Source: Acanthosepion lycidas (Eukaryota; Mollusca; Cephalopoda; Sepiida; Sepiidae). From it: DNA of 64,000 nucleotides. Positions 23,476-33,920 of the stretch are shown one piece after another (position 1 is the first letter of the stretch; each line of letters begins with the position of its first letter). The translations under genes were made by a program, and so were the position numbers. Where the stretch lies: assembly GCA_963932145.1 (NCBI GenBank), contig OZ010596.1:84176241-84240240 (forward strand). Direction: 5' to 3'. The notes under the pieces were generated by a model, which had not been told where the DNA came from, did not search any database, and saw nothing but the letters and a program-made list of their open reading frames with translations.

Positions 23476-24150
23476 ATCATTGTAAAATTGATCCAGGATA
23501 TAAAAAGGGTTCAAAGCATAAAAAAAGCACTTTCAGTGGCCCATGCTGGAGGAGGATTATCATCTTTCAGTTGTATCTCTGTCTTCAGACAGAGAGTAAC
23601 TCAGATATGGCTCTGTCCATGGACAGAGATACAGCTGGGGGAAAAAAATACTGTAAGGTGCTGGGTCCTGGGGAACAGCTGCCCAAGGCTGCACCCTCCT
23701 CATTGCACTAGAGACGGGGAATTGGTAGTCATACTGATGCCAGTGAACCAATAGTTGCAGGGACTGGGCAATTTTTGTCCCTAGCCCAAGTGTACACACT
23801 CAGGTCCCCCACATTTAACCTGACCTTATATCACATCCCATTTTAGTGAGGAAGCTGGGATAAATTTACCTTCCACAGCCCAGATGATTCGGGTGAAAGT
23901 GTAGTATCTGTACCAACCAGCCAGTCACCCCACCATTATCATCTTCAGTTCCAGCTCCCACCACACCAGGCATCTCGAATTCCAACATGCTTCCAAGTTG
24001 GAAACAGTCATCCTCGTCAGCAGCAACGATATGCAATAAAACTGTCCTTTTCAGGACAATGCTCTTCAGTGACTACAAAACTGTCCATTTTAGAAGAAAG
24101 CTTTTCAACAACTACCTAAACTGTCCTTCTCAGGCCAACACTATTCTTAC
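23476..24150. repeat. GC-balanced segment with nested palindromes, probably an interspersed repeat
   Basis: Base composition is more balanced than the surroundings. Near its start, arms at 23568-23583 and 23622-23637 (16 bp, one mismatch) enclose two smaller palindromes at 23577-23594 and 23611-23628 (CTCTGTCCATGGACAGAG is perfect). The end repeats AAACTGTCC three times (about 24040-24125). No protein motif was recognised. Confidence 0.6.
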
Positions 24151-24159
24151 TCTCTGTAT

Positions 24160-24734
24160 CAGGGAGTCACCAAACTATGTCAGTTCATCTGGCCTGTTGC
24201 CGCATTGTGCCACAAATGAGCTAAAATATAATTATTTTTATGGAATTATCAATAGATTGTAGTTAAACTTATTATGTAGAAAAAATTAAAATAAATGTAA
24301 GTAAAAATGCCAAAATTTAGCAAATCTGATTTTTGTAACTATATAAGTTTTAGGAAAATCAGTGACATCAGTGTTTGGAATAACTTATGTCTGTGAGCAA
24401 ATCTTTTCAAAAATGAAGTATTTAAAATCAGCACATGTAATGATGTTGTCTGATGAACATTTGAAAGCAATTCTCTTGGTTGGATGCAGCAATTCCAAAG
24501 CAAATATTGATTATATCTTAAAAGGTAAACACCAGTTCCACAAATCTCATTAACCTTATCTGCTGCTTAGTTTGTGAGATTTGGATATGTGTACACTGGG
24601 TGTGATGTAATTATTTTATTGCTAATGTCACCTTCTTTGGTAACTTTTTGGTAAATAAATATGTTTGTTGTTTTTATTTTTGTCTATTTAGTTTATTGTG
24701 TATGGCCCTCTTTGAAAAAGTTAGGTGACCCCTA
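24160..24734 (+). mobile_element. hAT deletion derivative with transposase C-terminus
   Basis: The left end CAGGGAGTCACC and right end GGTGACCCCTA are inverted. The flanking 8-mers CTCTGTAT (24152-24159) and CTCTACAT (24735-24742) match at 6 of 8, fitting the hAT 8-bp target duplication. An open frame at 24362-24553 encodes FGITYVCEQIFSKMKYLKS then LSDEHLKAILLVG, the C-terminal dimerisation region of GTF2IRD2/ZBED5-like hAT transposases, ending KQFH-like. The BED finger and most of the catalytic domain are deleted, so it is non-autonomous and dead. Confidence 0.85.
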
Positions 24735-24742
24735 CTCTACAT

Positions 24743-25295
24743 GAACATGCAGAGGCATTTTATGCCTAGTACACTGTAACCTGTCTTTTTTTATTCAAGT
24801 CTTGGTTTTATTGTTGTCTTTAAACATGTAATATCTATTTGCAGGCCAATATACCACTTGCAACATGCTTTCAACATAAACTTAATCTTGCATCTCAAAA
24901 CTCAAATACACAAAAGAAAGGAAACTCTTTCAACACAAATGGACAAATAAAAAAAATAAAGTCTATTTAACATTTGGATTGCCAAAGGATTGATTATATT
25001 TCATGTCTTCATTCAATGTTTTGTCATTATACCTCACTATTTTTTATTTTCATCATTTTTAAAAATAAATGGAGTTGTTAAATTTGTGGAAATGTTTTGG
25101 TATTTTCACAATTTATCCTCTGCATGTTTTTTTTTTTGAAAGATTTTTCATAATCCAATATTCCTTGCTTGCTTCAAATCTTTCAGAGTTATTCATGCAG
25201 TCTAACTTTTGTCTTTGCAAATGGCCATCTGAAACTTCTATCACAGACAGACATACAAACATTTCAGACTTCCCTGCCAAATTTTGTTCACTTAC
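24743..25295. other. no gene seen
   Basis: AT-rich. The plus-strand open frame at 25069-25413 has no motif and overlaps the better-supported minus-strand exon candidate. Confidence 0.4.
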
Positions 25296-25349
25296 CGACA
25301 TGTCAACATTGTTCATCAAGGGAGGCGACTCAACGGATCCGGATCCATT
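25296..25349 (-). CDS. Candidate duplicated short coding exon, copy 1 (host gene, unrecognised)
   Basis: On the minus strand a pyrimidine-rich acceptor (TGTCTGCTTGCAG) is followed by 54 bases, then a strong donor (TCG|GTAAGTG). The exon is 18 codons in phase 0 and reads NGSGSVESPPLMNNVDMS. The candidate at 33207-33269 has the same junction (CAG|AAT), the same pattern N-x-S-x-S-V-x-S-x-P...N-x-V-x-(M/L)-S and also a length divisible by three. Similarity continues past the donor (SVSEQN here, SVSELN there), so the true exon may be longer or the intron start may be conserved. Two similar phase-neutral exons in one orientation would fit alternative or mutually exclusive exons of a minus-strand gene spanning the window. 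No protein family was recognised, and no flanking exons were found. Confidence 0.4.
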
Positions 25350-25479
25350 CTGCAAGCAGACATCAAGTGTGCAGAGAATTATGGCCATGACACATCCTGC
25401 TTCAACTTGGTGACAAAGTGAGCTGTACTTATGCAAGGACATCATTGCAAGAGGGAACACACCAAGGGACATGGCTACA

Positions 25480-27465
25480 TGACAGGATATGTGGCACTAT
25501 TCGCTATGGGGAATGTCATTTAATGTCCATTAGACCATTTTTCTATAAATACTATTAAGCAAAATCATAATTGTGTTTTTTTTTTGGGGGGGGGGATAAT
25601 GTTTGATAAACATTTCATGAATTTAAAGTATTTTATTAAAGAATTTTTTTAGAAATATTTTACAATAAAAAATGTTGATATGTTTTACAATAGTAACATA
25701 TAGAAACTTCTTTATAATAGCATTTATATTATCAGCATACTACCCATAAAAAATGACAGGATTATTTACATATGTTCAACTGTGGTGCTGTGAACAGAAA
25801 TATATATTTTTTTTTTTTTTTTTTAATAATACTTTAAGTACATAGTACTTAAAGAATTACCAGTCCAGATCACAAATATATATATAAAAAAAATTGTTAA
25901 ATTTTATTAAAGTTAATAGGGTGTCCAGTTTGGTATATAAAGTCATTGTAAATTGATCTGCCTATATGATTTCTCATAATGTAAAAAAAATTAAAATTTT
26001 TGAAATTCATAATCTGTAGTGCTTTTTTCAAATATTAATAGCAATTATGCACTTGAGATTGCACATTTCAAAATAAAATTTATTTTCTTTACTTTTTAAA
26101 AAATCCTGTCATATGGGCATATTTGTTTTGGTATTTGTAGGGGGATCAATTTACAATGAAATTATATAGCAAACTGGACCTACTATTAATTCTTATAAAA
26201 TTTAAATAAAAAATAATTGATATTCATGACTTGGAGTACTTATTCTGTAGGGATGTGAAAAAAAACTTGCAAAAGATGATTATTACTTCTGCTTGCAGTG
26301 TCTTCATTAAAAGCAAATTAAGGTGGAGTTGTAGAATAGACACTATTCTACAACTCCACCTTAATTTACTTTTCTCTCTCTCTCTCTCCTTAGCAGATAA
26401 GGTTATCCACCATCATACAGGAAGAAAAAAATCTATCTTCTGAGAAATGGTGCAAACAATACAGTAAAATACAACTTCCCACTTTATTAAAAATAAAAAA
26501 AAGGGTTAAAAAAAATTGTGGTGCAAGGAGATGAGTTAAATGGCTCAATTCCAGTCTACAGAAAAAACCAAAAGGTTAAAAGAAAAATTTAAGTATATCT
26601 CAATACTGATGCCTTTCTTAAGCAAAATGAAAATAAATGTTTTTTAAAAATTAACAATTACCAAGCTTGCATTATTTATTTACACTATTTAAATTTGGAC
26701 TTATTTACAAGAATATTTTTATATTTACAACATTCCAAAAACTAATGTTAATGTATTAAAACTAAGAAATGCAATATTTATCATTTATCAATTTTAAAGA
26801 AATAAATATGAAAACAATTTTTTATTCATTAATTTATAAACATTTACTAAATCATTAAAATATGTGAACCAACTGTAAGGAAATCCTTATTATTTACCAT
26901 TTTATAAAGTTTGAATCAGTTGGCAATTAGCCGATGTTTTGCCAGCCATTTCAATAATTTAACAAATAAAAGTGTAAATAAACAATCTAATAAATAGTGG
27001 TTTATTATTTTTGTTGTAAATTCTCCAGAACAGAAAATGTATAAATTCATTTTCATCATATTAAAATTCTAATCATCTCTTCCTTAAAACAATAAACATT
27101 TCCGAGGAGTGAAGGTAGTTAAAACCATAGCGGTGTCAAGGAGAAAACCATCTTTTGATACTCCATTATTCTTTTGTGGGCATGAAGGTCCAAGTTTCCC
27201 AGCAATTGTTTGACGAAATAGATATTTTTTTTTACATTCTTTACAAAAAGATTTGTCCACTCATTAAAACAGAGAACATTTTTGGGAGAAATAATTTTTG
27301 TGTGCCATTTTTCAGAATCAAAAAATCCACCCCCTCCCAAGTTTTTAAAGAAAAGTTAAAAAAAAAAATCAAGTTTAAAAATTTCAGAAAATTAAAATAA
27401 ATAAATATGCAAGTGTCAATGACATAAGCACTGTTTCAAACTTAAAATAAGTTGCTATAACAGTA
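25480..27465. other. AT-rich stretch, no gene seen
   Basis: It has homopolymer runs (G9 near 25588, T15 near 25809) and one perfect hairpin (26315-26367). The paired plus and minus open frames near 27119-27400 have no motif. Confidence 0.5.
26315..26367. repeat. Perfect 25-bp inverted repeat with a 3-base loop
   Basis: AAATTAAGGTGGAGTTGTAG begins the left arm (26315-26339). The right arm (26343-26367) is its exact complement, and the loop is ACA. Confidence 0.95.
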
Positions 27466-27690
27466 CTTACATTATTCAGACTATTGTCCTCACATGCAAT
27501 GTTTGATGGATGTCAGTTCTCAGTTATCTCCTGCTAATTTTCCCTCTGAAAGTTCTCCACTGCCTTAACCGGGTATTGAACTCACACTCTTCAGGTCTGT
27601 CACTGGATTTAACCAACACATTTATCCACTGTGCCATGTGTCTTTGAGGACATCTGGGTATGAATTTCTGGGTATTATAAACCTAATGTT
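27466..27690 (-). mobile_element. Partial copy of the tRNA-in-inverted-arms element
   Basis: It begins ACATTATTCAGACTATTGTC (arm tip), jumps to the body (GGATGTCAGTTCTCAGTTAT) and contains the tRNA-like part on the minus strand (GGTATTGAACTCACACTC as B box side, CCACTGTGCCA as A box side). Most of one arm is missing. Confidence 0.7.
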
Positions 27691-27887
27691 TTCAGCAACC
27701 ATTTTTACCAGTGCTCATATTGCAATTTTTGCTGTTATCATTGCATGTTTTTACCAGAGCTCATATTGCAACTTTGTTATCATTGCTTTTCTCTGGCACT
27801 CCTTATTAGACAGACTCTGAAGTTGCAATAAGTCTTTAAAAACTCAGAGATCGATTTTACACTATCAATATTATGAACAGTTACTAA
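27691..27887. repeat. Interior sequence of the same element, duplicated words
   Basis: TTTTTACCAG-GCTCATATTG occurs twice within 75 bases, as it does at 2340-2420 (inverted) and 34260-34330. Confidence 0.5.
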
Positions 27888-28510
27888 GTTGTTAAATAGC
27901 TCAAATGTATATTTACTATCTTGCACAAGTATTGAGCCGATAGCCTTCAGCTAATGCAAACTTGTGCTTTAATAAATTGTCCTGTTCCACCTGCAGTTGA
28001 AATGGATTCTGCTCATTGAGTTCTACAAGGTGATTGAAAAGTAACTCCCTATTTTATGTATGATGGATTCTCCCATCTAGCTCCAGCCCAGATATGGCAG
28101 CAATACTCCATTTCTGATCTGATCTGACTCTTGTTTCTAGAGCTGTTAAGGAACAAACCATTTTTCTAGCATCTTTATCAGTGGATTGTAGATGAGTTCC
28201 ACTTGGATCCCAATAGACGTTCAGAGTATGATGCTTTCTTGAGAGTATAACTTTTCATCATGACATTCAAGGTCTGTTGGGAGTATTGAAAATTACAAGC
28301 CAGTCTTTATTATTTCTCTTTGAAATGTTATAATTTATGAAATAAGGTTGTTTTTTTGTTTTTTCCTTTTAGATTTATGTTAAGTTGTTAAATAGCTTAA
28401 ATGTATATTTACTACCCAGTACAAGTATTGAACTTGTGCTTTAATAAGGTGACCTGTTCCACCTGCAGTTGAAATGGGTTCTGCCCAGCGAGTTCTGTAT
28501 AAAGTTATGG
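27888..28510 (-). repeat. Repeat W, two copies in direct order
   Basis: 27888-28080 and 28380-28510 share AATGTATATTTACTA, ACAAGTATTGA, ACTTGTGCTTTAATAA and TGTTCCACCTGCAGTTGAAA. The first copy extends into GTGATTGAAAAGTAACTCCC. The inverted counterpart is at 46421-46685. The class is unknown; the GATTGAAAAGTAACTCCCTA end resembles mariner-type ends but lacks a confirmed TA duplication. Confidence 0.65.
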
Positions 28511-29109
28511 TTTTTTTGTTTTTTTTTTCATTGGGGGGTGATTTAAATCTGTTTGCCTGGTGAACTTATCTCAAATGAGATCAACAACTGTAACTCCCCT
28601 CCCCTTCTAAAATGGTAAATCAATATTTTTCAATTCTGACAAATGTGCCTGGCCTAATGAATGCTAATCTACAAAAATTATTCCCAAGAAAATTGTTCTT
28701 TATTTTTTACAGTGACAGTAATTCTTTAACACATACCAATAAACTGAATTAAGACCTTAAGAATAATTTCAGAACAATGAACATAGACGTTTCCTCTAGA
28801 AACAACATAATTTATTTGTATTAGTAAAAATATGTTTCTCAGAAACAGCAACTAATCAATAGGCAAACAAAGTGATAACAGAATATAGATAAGTAGGTAA
28901 GTAATTTGAAAGATTTCCTGAAAAATCAGCACAAGCATTACAGATCTTAGCAACTAAAAGAACAGAGTTGATCTCAAAGCAAAACAAGGTTCACAGTCAC
29001 TTCTTGACAACGAGAGATCAAGTCTGAAATCCTATCCTCCAGTAAATATCATTTTATTGCTGGTCAATACAACAGATCAGCAATTTTATTGTCATATGAT
29101 TCTTCTTGT
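28511..29109. other. no gene seen
   Basis: No supported feature. Confidence 0.5.
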
Positions 29110-29660
29110 TCTTCTAAGTGTTGTGTCTTTTCAGGATCATGGCTCTCCACAATTTCCTGTCCTTTGTAAATTTTAATAAATTTTATCTTTTTCTTATCTC
29201 TCCTGAACCTTGCTCTATCATCCACTTACTCAAGCTCACTAGGTAGGTTATGTATTGTTTTCCTCTGTCTCGCTTGCCTTCAATCTGTCCTGTAAGTATC
29301 AAAATTTCCAAACCCTCTTTCCTCATATGACCTAGATGATCAACTGTCTCTTCCTGATGTTAAGTATAAGCGTCCATTTTGTTTCTATTTTCTCTAAAAA
29401 CATCACTGCTCACATATTCAGTCCATAGAATTCTCAACATCCTTCTGTAGAACAACATTTCTGTTGCTTCAAGTCTCTTCGTCATCTGTGATTGTCCAGA
29501 ATTCACTGCCATATAGGAGGAAATACTGCATAACAGTCCATTATTCTTCTCTTTGTTTCTAATGAAAATTTTGTTTCTTAATACTTTGCTTAGCTTTTGG
29601 AAGGCATTTTTCACTATCCCATCCTTGGATTTTATGCATCCTGTTGATGAGCAATCATAA
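29110..29660 (-). mobile_element. RTE/BovB-like LINE C-terminal region
   Basis: The minus strand reads AVNSGQSQMTKRLEATEMLF then YRRMLRILWTEYVSSDVF, followed further on by HMRKEGLEIL and QIEG-RQRKT-like words. This is the longest copy of the RTE-like tail here; others are at 3155-3450, 35780-36300, 51550-51795 and 53050-53240. It is dead. Confidence 0.75.
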
Positions 29661-29699
29661 GATAGGGACTGCAAAATATATGTAAGCTCAAATTTCAGA

Positions 29700-30290
29700 T
29701 GTTAAAGTTCATCTGGCAGCAAGGCCTCTGATTGGGAGAGTGGAGGTTTTGAGGCGCATGGAATTACCTCTTAATTGCAGGTGTTCCCATGTCCACCCTG
29801 ATCTGGGGTGGTAGCACCTACTACAGTTCCAGCTATGGACAAATATTGAACATCCCAAACAAAAACAAAATCCTATGAAAGTATAAAAATACATTTTTAT
29901 AGTAAAAATACCAGTAATACATTTTTATATAAAAACTATCAACAATACCTATTTATAGTAAAATTACCAACAATACATCAACATAAAAGAACTCTTTCAT
30001 AACATTAATCTATATAATATCCTACAATTTCTTAAAGAAATCAAACAGTATTCCAAAATATAACTTAAAAAAAACCTACAACATAAAGCACACATAATTA
30101 TGTAATCTAGTACTTATGTTCATACAAACATGTATATGCATAAAAGATGAGTATTATCTACCATGTATTCAATTGTGAAAGCAGAATAACATATATCATA
30201 TTTTTATTACTTCAAAGCTCCCAAGAAACTTAAATTTCAGCATTAAATGACACATAAGGTGTTGATATGCCATTAATCAAATCAGATCTG
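29700..30290 (+). repeat. SINE-like repeat Z, copy 2
   Basis: GGCAGCAAGGCCTCTGATTG, CCACCCTGATCTGGGGTGG and TTCCAGCTATGG match copy 1 in order. The tail has AATACCAG-AATAC words and ends near GTTGATATGCCATTAATC. Confidence 0.7.
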
Positions 30291-30554
30291 TGTTTTCTTA
30301 TAACAAATATCAAATGACATTGTGTCCTATTTTGGGACAATTTTGCATTCTGGTATCATCCACAATTAAGTCTTGAAATATAAGATCAAAATAGACTATG
30401 TAGAGAAGAATATTAAATAGGATGATGCTTCATACAAAATATTAAAGGGCATTAAAATTTCAGCTCAAAATGGTTTGAACTCAAATATTTTATCCAAAAA
30501 TAGTATAACCTACCTTCTAATAGGCAGCCTTTTGATTCTAACCTAGAAGTTAAG
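30291..30554. other. no gene seen
   Basis: AT-rich unique-looking DNA. Confidence 0.4.
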
Positions 30555-30962
30555 GTTTACAGCCACATCACTGGTTCCTGTACAATCACCAAAGTTAAGC
30601 AACATTGAGCCTGGTCAACACCTACATGGATGATTGCTTGGAAATACCAAGTGCTGTAAGCTTAGATATGTGTGGCATAAGGAATAATAACTTGGAATAG
30701 TTAATCCAAGAGCTGAGTTCAAATTCCCACTGAGTTTGGTATATTAACCCATAGTTGGGGGTAAGAGCTAGATTCATACTTTTCTCAGGGGTATTTACAT
30801 GTAAGTGAATGTATCAAACCAAATGGAAATTGGAACTCGGCTCTTTGAGTCATTATCCATTACATCATCTGCACATCTAAGTTTACAGCACTTGGTAATC
30901 CCAAGTGGTCACCCATCTAGATATTGACCATGCTTGATGTTGCTTAAATTCAGTGATAGTCA
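30555..30962. mobile_element. Tail-to-tail pair of 5S rRNA-derived SINEs
   Basis: 30555-30662 is 5S-like on the plus strand (CACCAAAGTTAAGCAACATT, GAGCCTGGTCAACACC, GCTTGGAAATACCAAGTGCT). It is followed by a tRNA-like part (GAGTTCAAATTCCC near 30716) and a tail (TTAACCCATAGTTGGGGG). From there the sequence runs backwards through tail and tRNA-like part into a 5S head on the minus strand (30881-30962; AAGTGGTCACCCATCTAG). The 5S head thus forms both ends. The second head is truncated. Confidence 0.8.
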
Positions 30963-31039
30963 GCAAAGATAAAAAGCCAACAGATTTTACAACAGAGAGA
31001 ATGGCCGACTAATTTTATTTTCAGTTTTTATAATTCCTC

Positions 31040-32200
31040 CTTGGAATCATAAAAGAAGATATATCCAACAAAATAACATCGGCAACTGTTATCGGAAATG
31101 ATCTCCAATCAGTTGTTAACTGGGACAAGAAATGGCTTGTAAATCTGAACATCTCCAAAACAAAACTGCTATCCTTTAATCATCATAGAGAACTATTTTT
31201 AACCTCCATCAACATGGCTGATGCTAACTTCCAGGAGAGAAATTCTTTGTGCCTTCTTGGTTTCATGTTTTCTACTGGAGCAATTATATTGAATTAATTG
31301 ATAGGTCTGCCACTAAAAAATTTGGTTTACTGTGTCATGGCAGACAATTTTTCTTTTCAGAATTCATCTTGCACATTTATAAATCTACTGTTAATCCACG
31401 CATTGAATATTACTGCCTGTAGTATAAATAAGTCTATTGCTCTCCCAACAGTCACTTGTACAAATCACAATATCGCTGGTTCAATTCACTGTTCTCGCCT
31501 TCTTCACACGTCACTACGTATCTCAACATTTTTTTTCTTCCCTTTTTCATGGCTCCAGCACTCTTTTATCAGGCCAACACCGCGGTTCCCAGCCAATCAG
31601 CTTTCTTTGCTGTTATTCTCGGTTACACAGGCAAATTGCCTCCTCCAGTTCCACCAATCAGCACACGACTTGCTATTGGTGGAAGCATTCCAAACTGTAC
31701 AAAAAAAAACCTCATTCTTGCACATACTGCTAGAATGGCTGGACGGGAGAGTAATGCCATTTTCACAAAGCAAACTTGATGTCACGTGCTGCCCGTTAAG
31801 GTAAGACCCTTATTCTCCTATACACCAGATGCAAACCACTCTGGCTCGCTTGCTTCTACGGGACTGTTCACCACACTGCCATAATCAATCTAGTGCCTGG
31901 GTTAAATATCTCGAGATTTGCAACAATTTCCCTTTCCCACTGCGATGATGTGGCTTTCCTTTGTCTTTTCTAAAAAATATCTTTATGACAGTTATTCTAA
32001 TGATCTCTCCTCCTTGGTACTCAATCTGCATGAATTTAAATGTACTACTAGATTGGCAAACAGGTCTCATCATCATATTGTTGAACTAGCTAGATATAAC
32101 TGTAAGTTCTATTTTAATAGTTTCTTTTCTCACCTGTGGAACTCTTTCAATTTCTTGCAATGTCAATTGCCATCTTCTGTCTTCCTGAAACCCATTCTTT
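31040..32200 (+). mobile_element. LINE-A, late RT to C-terminus, interrupted
   Basis: It begins in the late RT (NWDKKWLVNLNISKTKLLSF) with INMADAN, continues to about 31447, is interrupted by a GC-richer insertion, then resumes near 31920 (MMWLSFVFSKKYLYDSYS) and ends RYNCKFYFNSFFSHLWNSF. The order agrees with the copies at 4080-4740 and 12301-13025. It is frame-broken and inactive. Confidence 0.8.
31450..31920. mobile_element. GC-richer insertion in LINE-A, LTR-like
   Basis: About 470 bp absent from the other LINE-A copies. It holds several CCAAT-type boxes (CAGCCAATCAGC, CCACCAATCAGC, GCTATTGGTGG) and a CACGTG. A possible boundary pair is TGTACAAAT near 31455 and GCAACA near 31922. Promoter-like box density suggests a solo LTR, but no TATA box or clear target duplication was found. 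The plus-strand open frame 31298-31804 crosses the LINE/insert boundary and is not a gene. Confidence 0.45.
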
Positions 32201-33115
32201 AATTGTCCTTTTCCTCACTAAAGTCTTCTCATTTTCTTTCACATTCAGCAATCCCTTGCATCCTAATGGTATTATCATCTTACTTAAGAGGAAATGATTA
32301 AAAAAAGATCTATTGGAACAGAGACAAAAAAATGTCTTTAGAACATCCAATTTATCTTTTAATATTCATCTCAGTGATTTTTTCTTTGCGAAAACTTCAA
32401 ATCTGTCAACTACTGTTCTGTTGTGTCATGAATCCTCACAAAATAAATGGACCTTTATTTTTACAATCTAGTCTCTTCATATAAATAATGTATTTGATCT
32501 TCATTGTAATTTCTATAATTGTCTATAATAAACTTATAAACTATAAATTTATATTACTTTAAAATTTAAAATCATAAAGTTTTGAATTAAGGTTAACAAA
32601 GAAAAAACATGATTCCCTGCAAAATAACCCAATCATTTTATTAGTAATATCATTTTACAAGACTTTATATACCTGTGTTATGGATTATCTCCCTTATACA
32701 TGTACATAAACTCCATTCAAGTTGAATATATCTTTCACTAAGTTATAACTGTGTTCATTTTCTCACTACAATTTATTCAACTTAGAATGGAGTGTGTCCA
32801 ACTGGACTTATTTAAACACAGAATATGTATAAGGGGAGATAATATACCATACCGTTTTTGCATTATATTACCAAAGATAGATAAAAATTATATTACATGG
32901 GGTGAATGAACTGTTTTTCAGTTTAGAATCTCACAGGAATGTCACCACATCACTGAATAATACTGACAGTATATATTCCGACATTTTGTAAAATCCCTCT
33001 TGTTTAAGCACAGTATAAAAGTATTTACAAGGAATAGTTTGGCACGGTGGTATTGATCTTCACATGTGGAATTGTTGGGACCAAATTCCTACTCTGTCTT
33101 CTGTCTGTCTTTCAC
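32201..33115. other. no gene seen
   Basis: AT-rich. AACTCCATTCAAGTTGAATA near 32708 and TTCAACTTAGAATGGAGT near 32777 form a loose inverted pair. Confidence 0.5.
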
Positions 33116-33206
33116 CTGCTTTGGTGGCTTCTCCCAGTGACAGGCAGATGTAGTGGTCAGGATTCTGATCTTGAAATGCAATGTTCATACGATTGAGCTC
33201 GCTCAC

Positions 33207-33269
33207 AGAAAGCTCAACAAAATTTGATGAGGTTGATGAAGGAGACGATGCAACAGACATGCTTTCATT
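33207..33269 (-). CDS. Candidate duplicated short coding exon, copy 2 (host gene, unrecognised)
   Basis: The minus strand has acceptor CTGCTTATTTGCAG, then 63 bases (21 codons, phase 0) reading NESMSVASSPSS...NFVELS, then a usable but weaker donor (TCT|GTGAGC). The start, serine-rich pattern and end mirror 25296-25349. The frame stays open beyond, giving SVSELNRMNIAF, then DHYICLSLGEATKAG, to a stop near 33060. An alternative donor CAG|GTGAAA would end the exon at 33116 (154 bases, which changes phase). The composition is more GC-balanced than its surroundings, as expected of coding sequence. Function is not recognised. Confidence 0.4.
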
Positions 33270-33920
33270 CTGCAAATAAGCAGAAAGTCAGGACTGAGTC
33301 ACATCTGGCTTTATTTGACGTCAAAAGATGATGACGATGATAACCACGAAAATATGGTGCACCAACACATAAGGAGACTATTTTGCAAGGTGGTGAAAAC
33401 ACAGGGTAGGACACTGATAACTGGAGATGGGAGGTTTTCTTTGGACTGAATACTAATTATTTAGTCATTCATGTAGGTAAATTGATCTAGAGTTATATTT
33501 TTCCTTGTTCACTACTTTTCTCTTGTTACACCAATATCAACAGGATTAGACTGGGTCAGTACCTGGGTCAGGCTAAGTATGTTATCTACAGATAAATATT
33601 TTATCATACTCTTTATAAACCAGTATCACGAAGAACATCTGACAATTTAAAAAATAGTCAACATGTCTGTGGCTTGCTAGGGAAAATTTAAAAAAAAACT
33701 GTATATACTCAAGTATAGTGTAAATTTTTATGATCAGTTTTTGGAATAAAACAATAGGGGTTTAACATGATATACAGTTAATTTATTTTTTGAAGAGTTT
33801 AAAAAGCATGCATTTTTGGCAAGCATTTGCACTATAAACTGGTAATTTTTTTTTCAGGTGTTAAAATTCATGTAAAAAAATTCAAGAGTTGCACTATGCA
33901 TGAAGTTGGTTTATACACAA
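33270..33920. other. no gene seen
   Basis: No further exon-like segment was recognised upstream of the candidate exon on the minus strand. Confidence 0.45.

Noticed and set aside
25069-25413. Plus-strand 114-codon open frame
   Set aside because: No motif; it overlaps the minus-strand exon candidate, which has splice signals and a paralogous segment.
31298-31804. 168-codon open frame
   Set aside because: It crosses from LINE-A sequence into a GC-richer insertion, has no domain, and two other frames are open over the same bases.
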